Shown piece by piece: positions 1-5,348 of a stretch of 15,625 nt of DNA. Below the pieces are notes generated by a model, which did no database searches, was not told the DNA's origin, and saw only the letters and a program-made list of their open reading frames with translations. The translations under genes and the position numbers were made by a program. The DNA is from Methylocystaceae bacterium (GTDB lineage: Bacteria; Pseudomonadota; Alphaproteobacteria; Rhizobiales; Beijerinckiaceae), in assembly GCA_003152255.1 (NCBI GenBank), contig PLZT01000419.1:29294-44918 (forward strand). The letters run 5' to 3'. The first letter of the stretch is position 1, and each line of letters begins with the position of its first letter.

Positions 1-95
1 TGCAGCACGATGGCTATGGGCGCGCCGCGCGTCGCGGATTGATGAAAGCGGCCTTCCAGCCTGCCGGCCGGGCCAGTGAAGATGACTTCGGGCAT
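1..95 (-). CDS. Alpha/beta hydrolase, N-terminal part (cut by window edge)
   Basis: Only the first 31 codons are inside the window; the gene continues beyond position 1. The peptide begins MPEVIFTGPAGRLEGRFHQS and continues through a hydrophobic stretch (APIAIVL). This matches the N-terminus of the predicted alpha/beta-superfamily hydrolases of the COG2945 type, whose first beta strands lead to a conserved histidine-proline turn just past the visible end. The start is well supported: a GGGGAGG ribosome binding site lies about 5 bases upstream of the ATG whose first base is position 95. These are cytoplasmic hydrolases of mostly unknown substrate. The nucleophile and the rest of the catalytic triad are not visible, so activity cannot be judged. 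The gene is divergent from the TPR gene; the IS1595 element now lies between them. Confidence 0.8.
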   Translation of the reverse strand, partial: MPEVIFTGPAGRLEGRFHQSATRGAPIAIVL

Positions 96-449
96 TTGCC
101 TCCCCAGTAGCTTTAAGTTAAATATCGGTGAACGCGCCGATGCTTCGCACGGACTGTTCGGCTTTGCCGGCCTTATCCGAGAGAGCGCATCGCGCCCGCG
201 CGACTGCCCTGCATTGCAGCTTTCTAGCATGCGGCGAGGTCGCGAATGCAAGCAATTTCGACATATTGGCCGTGCCGCCGGTCGGTTTGCCGGCCAGGGC
301 CGGCGCGCGCGCCGCGATTTCTGGCGCTCCTCGATCGTCCAGCGCGGCGCTAGCCCCTCGGTCGAGGCGGGCCGACGGAAAACCCGCTTTTCTAACCTCG
401 CCGTCTCTATATTGTCGTCGCGGGGCCGTCCGGTGATCGGCGAACCCTT
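96..449. other. Intergenic region with no convincing gene
   Basis: GC-rich stretch between the hydrolase and the insertion element. Two overlapping plus-strand open frames run through it, but they lack ribosome binding sites and recognisable domains. A short GCGGG/CCCGC stem followed by TTTT (about 368-391) is a weak terminator-like hairpin. TATATT at 408-413 resembles a -10 box and could belong to the promoter of the TPR gene now on the far side of the insertion; no good -35 box pairs with it. I see no tRNA or known RNA motif. Confidence 0.4.
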
Positions 450-457
450 AAACAAAA
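450..457. repeat. Target-site duplication, left copy (AAACAAAA)
   Basis: The 8-bp AAACAAAA directly abuts the left terminal inverted repeat and recurs exactly at 3309-3316 next to the right one. Eight base pairs is the duplication length known for the IS1595 family. An intact duplication indicates that one insertion event brought in the whole 458-3308 segment, cargo included. Confidence 0.9.
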
Positions 458-483
458 GGCGATTATGTAGTTGACGAACCACG
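458..483 (+). repeat. Left terminal inverted repeat of the IS1595-family element
   Basis: 26 bp beginning GGCGATTATGTAGTT and ending CGAACCACG. It matches the reverse complement of 3283-3308 except at positions 3, 16 and 17. Mismatches 16 and 17 fall inside the putative -35 box (TTGACG, 471-476) of the transposase promoter. Confidence 0.92.
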
Positions 484-499
484 AAAGGTGATGTAGCTT
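471..499 (+). promoter_or_regulatory. Candidate transposase promoter overlapping the left inverted repeat
   Basis: TTGACG (471-476) matches five of six bases of a sigma-70 -35 box. It is followed after 17 bp by TAGCTT (494-499), a weaker -10 box keeping the TA...T pattern. Transcription would start near 506, just before the AAGGAG ribosome binding site (507-512) of the transposase. Placing -35 within the terminal repeat is common in insertion sequences and lets bound transposase repress its own gene. Predicted from sequence only. Confidence 0.5.
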
Positions 500-520
500 C
501 AGAGTCAAGGAGCTAGATCA

Positions 521-1441
521 ATGTCCGTTCTCTCGCAGGCCCACTTCCACGACGAACCCGCCGCTTTCGCCCATTTGGAGCGTCTACTGTGGCCGGAAGG
601 CCCCGTTTGCCCTCATTGCGGTTCGGCGTCTGGGAAGCATTACGACTTGCGCAAGACGCGCCTCGGCCTCCGCAAATGCTCGGATTGCCGCAAGCAGTTC
701 ACCGTGAAGGTTGGCACGGTTTTCGAGAGCGCGCACGTCCCGCTGCATAAGTGCCTGCAAGCCGTCCACCTGCTTTGCTCGTCCAAGAAGGGCATTAGCG
801 CGCATCAACTGCATCGCGTGCTTGAGGTTCAATACAAGACCGCGTGGTTCCTTGCTCATCGCATCCGCGAGGCCATGCGCTCGGGCGCGCTTGCTCCGAT
901 GGGCGGCCCCGGTAGCGTCGTGGAAGTTGACGAGACTTTCATCGGCAAGAAGCCCGGCGCTCCCGTGAAGCGTGGCTACGGCCACAAGAACGCGGTTCTT
1001 TCGCTTGTGGATCGCAAGAGCGGCGAAGTTCGTTCGTTCCATGTGGACGGCACGAAGGCTTCCGATCTTGTCCCGATCATCAAGGCGAACGTCGCAAAAG
1101 AAACCGCGATCATGACAGACGAAGCCGGCCAGTATCACAACCTCGGCGCCGACTTCGCCAGCCATGAAAGCGTCAACCACGGCAAAGAGGAATATGTGCG
1201 CGGCGACGTTCATACGAACACCGTCGAAGGCTACTACAGCGTGTTCAAGCGCGGCATGAAGGGCGTTTATCAGCACTGCAAGGAGAAGCACTTGCATCGC
1301 TACGTCGCGGAGTTTGATTTCCGCTACACGAACCGTTCTGCTCGGGGCTGCGAGGATCAAGAGCGCGCTACGCGTGCCTTGAAGGCATCCAAGGCAAGAG
1401 GATCACTTATAATCCAGTTGACTGCTGATCGTGACCCTTGA
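521..1441 (+). CDS. IS1595-family (ISXO2-like) DDNK transposase
   Basis: A 306-aa transposase that cuts and joins the ends of the surrounding element. Residues 30-56 form a zinc ribbon (C30, C33, C53, C56), the N-terminal domain usual in this family. The catalytic domain follows: EVDET with D137, IMTDE with D200, then HTNTVEG with N233, E236 and K243, matching the DDNK pattern that separates IS1595 transposases from ordinary DDE enzymes. Length is normal for the family. The ATG at 521 follows AAGGAG with an 8-base gap, and the first residues (MSVLSQAHF, then a WPEGP-CPHC region) are typical, so the start is firm. No frameshift or missing catalytic residue is seen, so the protein is probably functional. 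A candidate promoter overlaps the left inverted repeat. A long antisense frame on the minus strand is a codon-bias shadow. Confidence 0.95.
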   Translation: MSVLSQAHFHDEPAAFAHLERLLWPEGPVCPHCGSASGKHYDLRKTRLGLRKCSDCRKQFTVKVGTVFESAHVPLHKCLQAVHLLCSSKKGISAHQLHRVLEVQYKTAWFLAHRIREAMRSGALAPMGGPGSVVEVDETFIGKKPGAPVKRGYGHKNAVLSLVDRKSGEVRSFHVDGTKASDLVPIIKANVAKETAIMTDEAGQYHNLGADFASHESVNHGKEEYVRGDVHTNTVEGYYSVFKRGMKGVYQHCKEKHLHRYVAEFDFRYTNRSARGCEDQERATRALKASKARGSLIIQLTADRDP

Positions 1442-1477
1442 CACGAATCGGTTAGCGACCAATCTTCAGTTTGCCGG

Positions 1478-1519
1478 GGGCGCGTGAGTGCGCCGCGAGG
1501 TTCGCCTCACCCGGCGCCC
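1478..1519. terminator. Hairpin between transposase and DUF3800 genes
   Basis: GGGCGC-GTGAG (1478-1488) can pair with CTCAC-CCG-GCGCCC (1506-1519), giving an 11-bp stem with a 3-base bulge and a 17-base loop. It lies between two converging genes, and its right arm overlaps the stop codon of the DUF3800 gene. There is no T-tract on either strand, so termination is a guess from position; it could instead separate or stabilise the two transcripts. Confidence 0.35.
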
Positions 1520-2280
1520 ACCTCCCAGCTTCCGCTGGGGAACTTGACTAATCCATATCCCAGAATTTTCTTCGAAGGCCCTGTTCTGAATGCAGGCAAC
1601 AGTAACTTCGCGAAGGTTTGGTCCTTGGAATTAAAATATCTCCCGATTGCTCCCGCGATCATGTCGGCAAATTGAACCCCCACACTTTGATGGCTCGGTG
1701 CCAAAAATAGTGTTTCAACGAAATTATCATAGCTACTGAAGTTTGACGCGCTCGAATGCACCAGCTTTTGGTGATGCTTCCTCAGACGTTCATCTTGTTT
1801 GCGTCCTCGATGATCAGATATGATTATCCCACATTCTGTGTGTTTGTTCGGCCCAACTTCCTGCAAAAGATACTGGAATCTCTCAGTAACTGGTTTATAT
1901 GTATATTCATATAAGTCCTCTTCGTCTTTTATGTAGCTTTTCGTGTACGCAGTAGGCGCGTGAGATATGCAAGCTATTATTTTCAACTCAGCCCGTTTGG
2001 TTATCAACTTAAACATGTCGCTTCTAAAATTAAATCTTTGTTCCATGTTAAGGTGCGACACGTTATTAATTGCTTCTTTGTTCCTTTCTCCAAAATGTCG
2101 CCATTTAATTTCACCAACAATTCTGTATCGCTCATCGTTCTTTAGGCTTTTAAAATCCTCAGACAGCGCTTTCCAAGAGATCGCTGGCATTGCTAACCCG
2201 GCGATGACAAAGTGTGGCTGCGTCTGTGTGGAGGTTGGCTTTGGCGGCGTCCCAGACTCGTCGATGAAAAGCAGGTGCAT
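1507..2280 (-). CDS. DUF3800 domain protein, IS cargo
   Basis: A 257-aa protein with the marks of the DUF3800 family: an N-terminal FIDESG motif (D7, E8), a GLAMP-type strand near 28-32, GEIKWRHF (E57), IIISDHRGR (D156) and a C-terminal QFADMIAGAIGR helix (D206). The spaced acidic residues resemble an RNase H-like nuclease active site. That is inference from the pattern; the biochemical activity of the family is not established to my knowledge. DUF3800 genes are frequent on phages and mobile elements. I chose ATG at 2280 because the family normally begins a few residues before FIDESG; a GTG at 2304 would add eight residues but overlap the divergent 60-aa gene. Neither start has a strong ribosome binding site. 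The gene is markedly AT-rich compared with the transposase and host genes. The 60-aa gene starts 12 bp away on the other strand. Confidence 0.85.
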   Translation of the reverse strand: MHLLFIDESGTPPKPTSTQTQPHFVIAGLAMPAISWKALSEDFKSLKNDERYRIVGEIKWRHFGERNKEAINNVSHLNMEQRFNFRSDMFKLITKRAELKIIACISHAPTAYTKSYIKDEEDLYEYTYKPVTERFQYLLQEVGPNKHTECGIIISDHRGRKQDERLRKHHQKLVHSSASNFSSYDNFVETLFLAPSHQSVGVQFADMIAGAIGRYFNSKDQTFAKLLLPAFRTGPSKKILGYGLVKFPSGSWEVGAG

Positions 2281-2292
2281 AGGGTTGCTCAC

Positions 2293-2475
2293 ATGAAGAA
2301 GCACGAAGTGACTTCAAAAACACAGTCTGAAGCTTTCGTCGAATCCGCCCGCGAACTCGGCTGCGACGACGACCCCGCGCATTTCGACGAAGTGCTCAAG
2401 AAGGTCGCGCGACATAAGCCGGCGGATGGCGATAAGCCGGTCAACGCGCCTCCGAAGAAAGAAGTTGAGAAATGA
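2293..2475 (+). CDS. Small acidic hypothetical protein (60 aa), IS cargo
   Basis: Begins MKKHEVTSKTQSEAFVESAR and continues with ELGCDDDPAHFDEVLKKVARHKP, then a lysine- and proline-rich tail (VNAPPKKEVEK). The central ARELGCDDD-FDE-LKKVA helix resembles short uncharacterised proteins I associate with mobile regions of Hyphomicrobiales, where they sit beside longer cargo genes. That recollection is not a database result. There is no signal peptide or membrane segment. The ATG at 2293 is preferred over an in-frame GTG/ATG extension reaching back to 2212, because the extension would lie antisense inside the DUF3800 gene. The preceding AGGG is a weak ribosome binding site. The stop codon overlaps the start of the next small gene (ATGA), suggesting translational coupling. 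Function unknown; it could be a partner or regulator of DUF3800. Confidence 0.7.
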   Translation: MKKHEVTSKTQSEAFVESARELGCDDDPAHFDEVLKKVARHKPADGDKPVNAPPKKEVEK

Positions 2476-2564
2476 AATGGCTGCTTCTCTCGCCATTAGC
2501 GGAGGCCTTCGTTCAGTTTGGGATTCGTATCAGGCAGGCGCAACTGAAGGCACTCGGCCTCTAG
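2472..2564 (+). CDS. Possible 30-aa peptide coupled to the 60-aa gene, IS cargo
   Basis: A short frame, MKWLLLSPLAEAF followed by VQFGIRIRQAQLKALGL, starts inside the stop codon of the 60-aa gene through an ATGA overlap, the classic arrangement for translational re-initiation. The AAGAAAGAAGTTGAGA stretch just upstream offers a purine-rich, GAG-containing binding site. The peptide is an amphipathic-to-hydrophobic helix with basic residues, so membrane or partner binding is possible. Its TAG stop shares the CTAG palindrome with the stop of the opposing 110-aa gene. It is too short for homology to be judged by eye. The gene-like junctions on both sides are the main support; it could also be chance. 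Confidence 0.45.
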   Translation: MKWLLLSPLAEAFVQFGIRIRQAQLKALGL

Positions 2565-2893
2565 TTTCGATGAAGCCATGTTGTTGGCATTGTAAATTCT
2601 TGGCTCGCTGAAAAATCTATGCCTACCTCTATTACCAATACAGAGTCATGCCCTCCCAGAAATGCTGGTTTGTTCGCTGGCTTGTCTATTGCAGCGGAAA
2701 TCTGGGCCGCATTCAGTGTTGATTTTACGAAATATCCGAACACGTCTGCCGTAACAGATCGCCAAACTAATTCCGGCGCAATCGCAGATACGCTGGCAAG
2801 TTGCGTTTGCAACGGCGGGACAACAGCCGCCAAATGGCGTGGGCTTGTATCACCAAGCCTAACAACCACGAGAAAACGTCGGAAAGCCAACAT
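2561..2893 (-). CDS. Hypothetical protein (110 aa), IS cargo
   Basis: The protein begins MLAFRRFLVVVRLGD and has alternating strand and helix segments: an N-terminal beta strand (FLVVVRL), a helix and strand about 40-54 (ELVWRSVTADVFGYFVKS), a helix with NAAQISAAID, then a strand DSVLVIEVG near residues 82-90 and a terminal WLHRN. The layout resembles small ferredoxin-like-fold proteins of the SinR/Cas2-like type in general shape only; I cannot assign it to a family with confidence. The start is well supported: AAAGGA lies 6 bases before the ATG at 2893. It is the second gene of a probable minus-strand pair with the zinc-ribbon gene, 76 bp downstream of it. Its stop shares CTAG with the opposing 30-aa frame. 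Function unknown. Confidence 0.65.
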   Translation of the reverse strand: MLAFRRFLVVVRLGDTSPRHLAAVVPPLQTQLASVSAIAPELVWRSVTADVFGYFVKSTLNAAQISAAIDKPANKPAFLGGHDSVLVIEVGIDFSASQEFTMPTTWLHRN

Positions 2894-2969
2894 GGAGCAT
2901 CCTTTATGCGCGAAGACCCGCTATCGCTTGATCCTTACATCGGTCCGTTCCCTCGTCAGGAAACCAACG

Positions 2970-3233
2970 TCACCGTCTTGTTAGATTCGTTAGTGCGGAT
3001 TGAATCCAACTTAGAGTCGACGACTGGTGTTGAGCTATCTGCTTTAGCTCCGCAATCTCTTTCTCCTGAGTTTTTAGAAGAGAGCCGAGGTTGTAATAGT
3101 CCAGCACTCCTACGGGAACGCCACAGCTAACGCACTGAAGGACGGATTGCTTGAAATTGCCTCCTATGGGATCGACCGTTTTTATTTCCCATTGGGTTCC
3201 GTTGCATTTCGGGCAATTTGTTGTGAAAGACAT
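2970..3233 (-). CDS. Small zinc-ribbon/coiled-coil protein (87 aa), IS cargo
   Basis: An 87-aa protein starting MSFTTNCPKCNGTQWEIKTV. Two CxxC knuckles (C7/C10 and C34/C37) are spaced as in a zinc ribbon. A short strand and tyrosine-rich turn follow (VGVLDYYNLGSLL), then a charged helix (about 52-85, KTQEKEIAELKQIAQ) likely to form a short coiled coil. Such proteins usually bind nucleic acid or a partner protein; no specific role can be assigned. The ATG at 3233 is preferred over an upstream in-frame start at 3260 because GGAG lies 9 bases before it and the longer frame would run through a hairpin (3235-3282). It is the gene nearest the right end and reads inward, so a promoter in or near that end would drive it and perhaps the 110-aa gene. 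Confidence 0.75.
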   Translation of the reverse strand: MSFTTNCPKCNGTQWEIKTVDPIGGNFKQSVLQCVSCGVPVGVLDYYNLGSLLKTQEKEIAELKQIAQHQSSTLSWIQSALTNLTRR

Positions 3234-3234
3234 A

Positions 3235-3282
3235 GCGAATCTCCGGTTGAGTAGCCTCATGCTCTCAACCTACCCGATTCGC
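3235..3282 (-). promoter_or_regulatory. Long hairpin at IS right end covering the zinc-ribbon gene's ribosome binding site
   Basis: Three nested stems: GCGAATC (3235-3241) with GATTCGC (3276-3282), GGTTGAG (3245-3251) with CTCAACC (3264-3270), and AGC (3253-3255) with GCT (3261-3263) around a 5-base loop. Small asymmetric bulges separate the stems. On the minus-strand RNA, the GGAG ribosome binding site (complement of 3241-3244) is at the foot of the second stem. Any transcript entering from outside the element would carry the whole hairpin and may hide this site. This recalls the protective hairpins of IS10/IS50, a comparison made by inference. Confidence 0.6.
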
Positions 3283-3308
3283 CGTGGTTCGCAAACTACA
3301 TAATCCCC
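3283..3308 (-). repeat. Right terminal inverted repeat of the IS1595-family element
   Basis: Read on the minus strand it starts GGGGATTATGTAGTT and ends CGAACCACG, matching 23 of 26 positions of the left repeat. Read outward on the plus strand it contains CATAAT (3299-3304), a -10-like hexamer pointing at the TPR gene, but without a convincing -35 box. Confidence 0.92.
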
Positions 3309-3316
3309 AAACAAAA
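3309..3316. repeat. Target-site duplication, right copy (AAACAAAA)
   Basis: Exact copy of 450-457 immediately outside the right inverted repeat. Removing 458-3316 restores an uninterrupted intergenic sequence leading into the TPR gene's ribosome binding site. Confidence 0.9.
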
Positions 3317-3351
3317 GGCCACGGCGATTCCTGTTGCGGGAGGAAGCTACG

Positions 3352-4419
3352 ATGAATATTATACTAAAATGGTCAACTTTTAACGGCGGCGGTCGCCATA
3401 GGGAACCAAGGCAGATGGCTCGGTCATTCGTTTATTCCAGCGCTCTGGTCGCTTTCGCGGCGATTTTCTCGATCTCGATCTCTAACGCCGGCGCCGCCCC
3501 GAAAGACGGCTGGGCGGGATGCCGTAGCGCAAATCCCGATGAGCGCATCGCCGGATGCACCAGCGTGATCGATCACATCGCCAAGGAGTCGCGCCACAAT
3601 AAGATCGCGGCCTATTTCAACCGCGCCGGCGCTTACGAAGCCAAGGCGAATTGGGATCGGGCGATCGAGGATTACACCAAGGCGCTCGAACTCGACCCCA
3701 AATCCGCGACGATACTCAGCGCGCGCGCCTCCGCTTATCGGGGCAAGGGCGATCTCGATCACGCGCTCGCCGAATATAGCGTCGTCTTGAGCGAGAGCCC
3801 GAAGGACGCCGTCGCCCATCTTGGTCGTGGCGAAATTTATCATTTAAAGGCCGATTACGATCACGCCATCGCCGATTATGACGAGGCGATCAAGCTGGAC
3901 TCCAAAAACGCCGCGGCCTTCAGCGCGCGCGCCATCGCATGGCGCTTGAAGGGCGACGCCGAAAAAGCGCTGGCGGATCTGAGCGAGGCGGTCAAGCTCG
4001 ACAAAAAAACGGCGGCGGCTCTGAACGCCCGCGGCGCCTTCTATCAATCAAAGGCCGATTTTGAGCACGCCCTCGCGGATTTCAGCGACGCGATCAAGCG
4101 CGACCCCAAGTCGAACCAATCCTACAGCAATCGCGGCCTCGCCTATCACGCCAAGGGGGATCTGGATCACGCCATCGCCGATTTCGACGAGGCGATCAAA
4201 CGCGATCCAAACTACGCGGCCGCTTATCTTAATCGCGCCAACGCCTGGCGCGCCAAGAAAGACTTGGACCGCGCGAAGCAGGATTACGAGGTGGCGCTCA
4301 AGCTGAAGCCGGAATTGGCCTCGGCGAAGAAGGGCCTCGATGAAGTGGAGAAATTAATCGCCAAAAAGGCGGCGACGGCCGCTCCGACGGCGGCGCCCAC
4401 GCCGGCCGCGAGCCATTAA
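3352..4419 (+). CDS. Exported seven-repeat TPR protein
   Basis: A 355-aa protein with an N-terminal export signal and seven consecutive 34-residue tetratricopeptide repeats. The repeats keep the TPR pattern closely, for example NRGLAYHAKGDLDHAIADFD, each ending in a K-DP-like turn. They form a superhelical protein-binding surface. A hydrophobic segment (SALVAFAAIFSISISNAGA) and an AGA-AP cleavage site indicate a periplasmic protein. The tail is alanine/proline-rich (ATAAPTAAPTPAASH). The ATG at 3352 follows GGGAGGAA at ideal distance; a later ATG at 3415 would give a more classical signal peptide (MARSFVYSS), so the start is not fully settled. The gene now begins 43 bp from the right end of the IS1595 element and has probably lost its original promoter context. 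Binding partners unknown. Confidence 0.85.
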   Translation: MNIILKWSTFNGGGRHREPRQMARSFVYSSALVAFAAIFSISISNAGAAPKDGWAGCRSANPDERIAGCTSVIDHIAKESRHNKIAAYFNRAGAYEAKANWDRAIEDYTKALELDPKSATILSARASAYRGKGDLDHALAEYSVVLSESPKDAVAHLGRGEIYHLKADYDHAIADYDEAIKLDSKNAAAFSARAIAWRLKGDAEKALADLSEAVKLDKKTAAALNARGAFYQSKADFEHALADFSDAIKRDPKSNQSYSNRGLAYHAKGDLDHAIADFDEAIKRDPNYAAAYLNRANAWRAKKDLDRAKQDYEVALKLKPELASAKKGLDEVEKLIAKKAATAAPTAAPTPAASH

Positions 4420-4462
4420 GCCGGGCGCTCGGCGTCGCCGGCGCGAAACAGAAATGCGAAAT

Positions 4463-4500
4463 GCCCCCTCCCGGGATGCTCGGTCGCGCGGGGAGGGGGC
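4463..4500. terminator. Hairpin between convergent TPR and bcp genes
   Basis: GCCCCCTCCC (4463-4472) is exactly complementary to GGGAGGGGGC (4491-4500), with an 18-base loop. It lies between the stops of two converging genes. Neither side has a T-tract, but the ten GC-rich pairs make it a plausible bidirectional terminator. Confidence 0.6.
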
Positions 4501-4543
4501 GAGAGTTCAGGCCGTCAACGGCCCCAGGCGCCGGCCGTGGGCG

Positions 4544-5023
4544 TCACAAAGCTTTCGCCGCGGCCAGCACGGCCTCGGCATGGCCGGGAACCTTGACCTT
4601 CCGCCAGATTTTCGCGATGCGGCCATCGGCCGCGATGAGAAAGGTCGAGCGCTCGACGCCCATGTATTTCCGGCCATACATGCTTTTTTCGACCCACACG
4701 CCATAGGCGCCGAGGGTCGCCTTCGTCTCGTCCGAGGCCAGCGGAATCGCCAGTTCGTATTTGACGCGGAACTTGTCGTGGCTTTTGACGGAATCCGGCG
4801 ACAGACCAATAATCGTCGTTCCGGCCTTGTCGAATTTGTCGCGTAGCGCGTTGAACTCCATCGCCTCCTTGGTGCAACCCGAAGTGTCGTCCTTTGGGTA
4901 AAAATAGAGAACCAGATTCCGGCCCTTCAGCCCAGCGAGCGACAGCGTCTCTCCCCCCGCGCCGGGCAAATGAAAATCTGGCGCTGCGTCGCCTTCTTGC
5001 GGTTGGCTGGTCGCGGCCGTCAT
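4544..5023 (-). CDS. bcp: Thioredoxin-fold peroxiredoxin, Bcp/PrxQ type
   Basis: A 159-aa cytoplasmic peroxidase of the AhpC/TSA superfamily that reduces hydrogen peroxide and organic hydroperoxides using thiol donors. The peroxidatic cysteine is C50 in YPKDDTSGCTKEA, in the family's usual context. C50 is the only cysteine: the position five residues later, which carries the resolving cysteine in E. coli Bcp, is M55. Other conserved blocks are GLSPDSVKSHDKF, KSMYGRKYMGVERSTFLI and a C-terminal VKVPGHAEAVLAAAKAL. I recall the same arrangement in rhizobial Bcp proteins, so it is a lineage trait rather than damage. It implies one-cysteine chemistry with an external thiol as resolver. The start is supported by AAGGA 8 bases before the ATG. 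The gene is convergent with the TPR gene. Confidence 0.93.
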   Translation of the reverse strand: MTAATSQPQEGDAAPDFHLPGAGGETLSLAGLKGRNLVLYFYPKDDTSGCTKEAMEFNALRDKFDKAGTTIIGLSPDSVKSHDKFRVKYELAIPLASDETKATLGAYGVWVEKSMYGRKYMGVERSTFLIAADGRIAKIWRKVKVPGHAEAVLAAAKAL

Positions 5024-5348
5024 CGGGCTTTCCTTTCGTGTCGCGAGAAATTATGTTCGTTATCAGTTTGCAAAGGCCGCGCGAGCAATGCAAGCGCCGT
5101 TCCGAAAAGGCGGCGCCCCGCGCGCGACGCGAAAAGTCAATTGGAGGCGACAAGTCGCGCCGATAGCCGATACTTTAAGCAGGAAAGATCGGCGCATTAG
5201 CGGGGACGGAGCGCTGGCGAGAGCGATATGTCGATCGGCGCCATTGTTTCGGCTCAAGCGCGGACAATTATAGGAGCTTCGCCGCCGCCGCGGGGCGTCG
5301 CGGCCGGCGAGTCGGCGCGATTTGCGAGGGACGAATGACTCAAGACAA
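5024..5348. other. Divergent intergenic region upstream of bcp and the AsmA-like gene
   Basis: About 325 bp with no convincing gene. TTGTTT, 17 bases, then ATTATA (about 5244-5272) is a possible plus-strand promoter for the AsmA-like gene, of modest quality. A 9-codon frame (5335-5364, peptide MTQDKCEGD) begins 4 bases after GAGGG and overlaps the proposed start of the large gene in another frame; it may be a leader or chance. Confidence 0.3.

Larger units (their letters stand above)
458..3308. mobile_element. IS1595-family insertion element with five cargo genes
   Basis: A 2851-bp element with both ends visible: imperfect terminal inverted repeats (458-483 and 3283-3308, 23 of 26 positions matching, outer ends GGCGATTATG and GGGGATTATG) flanked by the 8-bp duplication AAACAAAA. 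The transposase (521-1441) is of the ISXO2/IS1595 type. From about 1500 to 3240 the element carries DUF3800, 60-aa, 30-aa, 110-aa and zinc-ribbon genes not needed for the chemistry of transposition. Passenger genes are known in this family, but the transposase alone would need only about 1.1 kb. The cargo is visibly more AT-rich than the transposase gene and the host, most clearly in the DUF3800 gene, suggesting separate acquisition. The insertion lies between the divergent hydrolase and TPR genes. All frames look intact, so the copy may be recent and active. Confidence 0.93.

Noticed and set aside
76..474. Two overlapping plus-strand open frames in the region left of the element (76-474 and 128-436)
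   Set aside because: No ribosome binding site or recognisable domain; one overlaps the hydrolase start and runs into the inverted repeat. High GC alone produces such frames.
584..1360. 258-aa minus-strand open frame antisense to the transposase
   Set aside because: It lies wholly inside the well-supported transposase gene and has no domain; typical shadow frame.
2619..3130. Plus-strand open frames of 121 and 109 aa in the cargo
   Set aside because: They run antisense through the 110-aa and zinc-ribbon genes, which have better starts and recognisable features.
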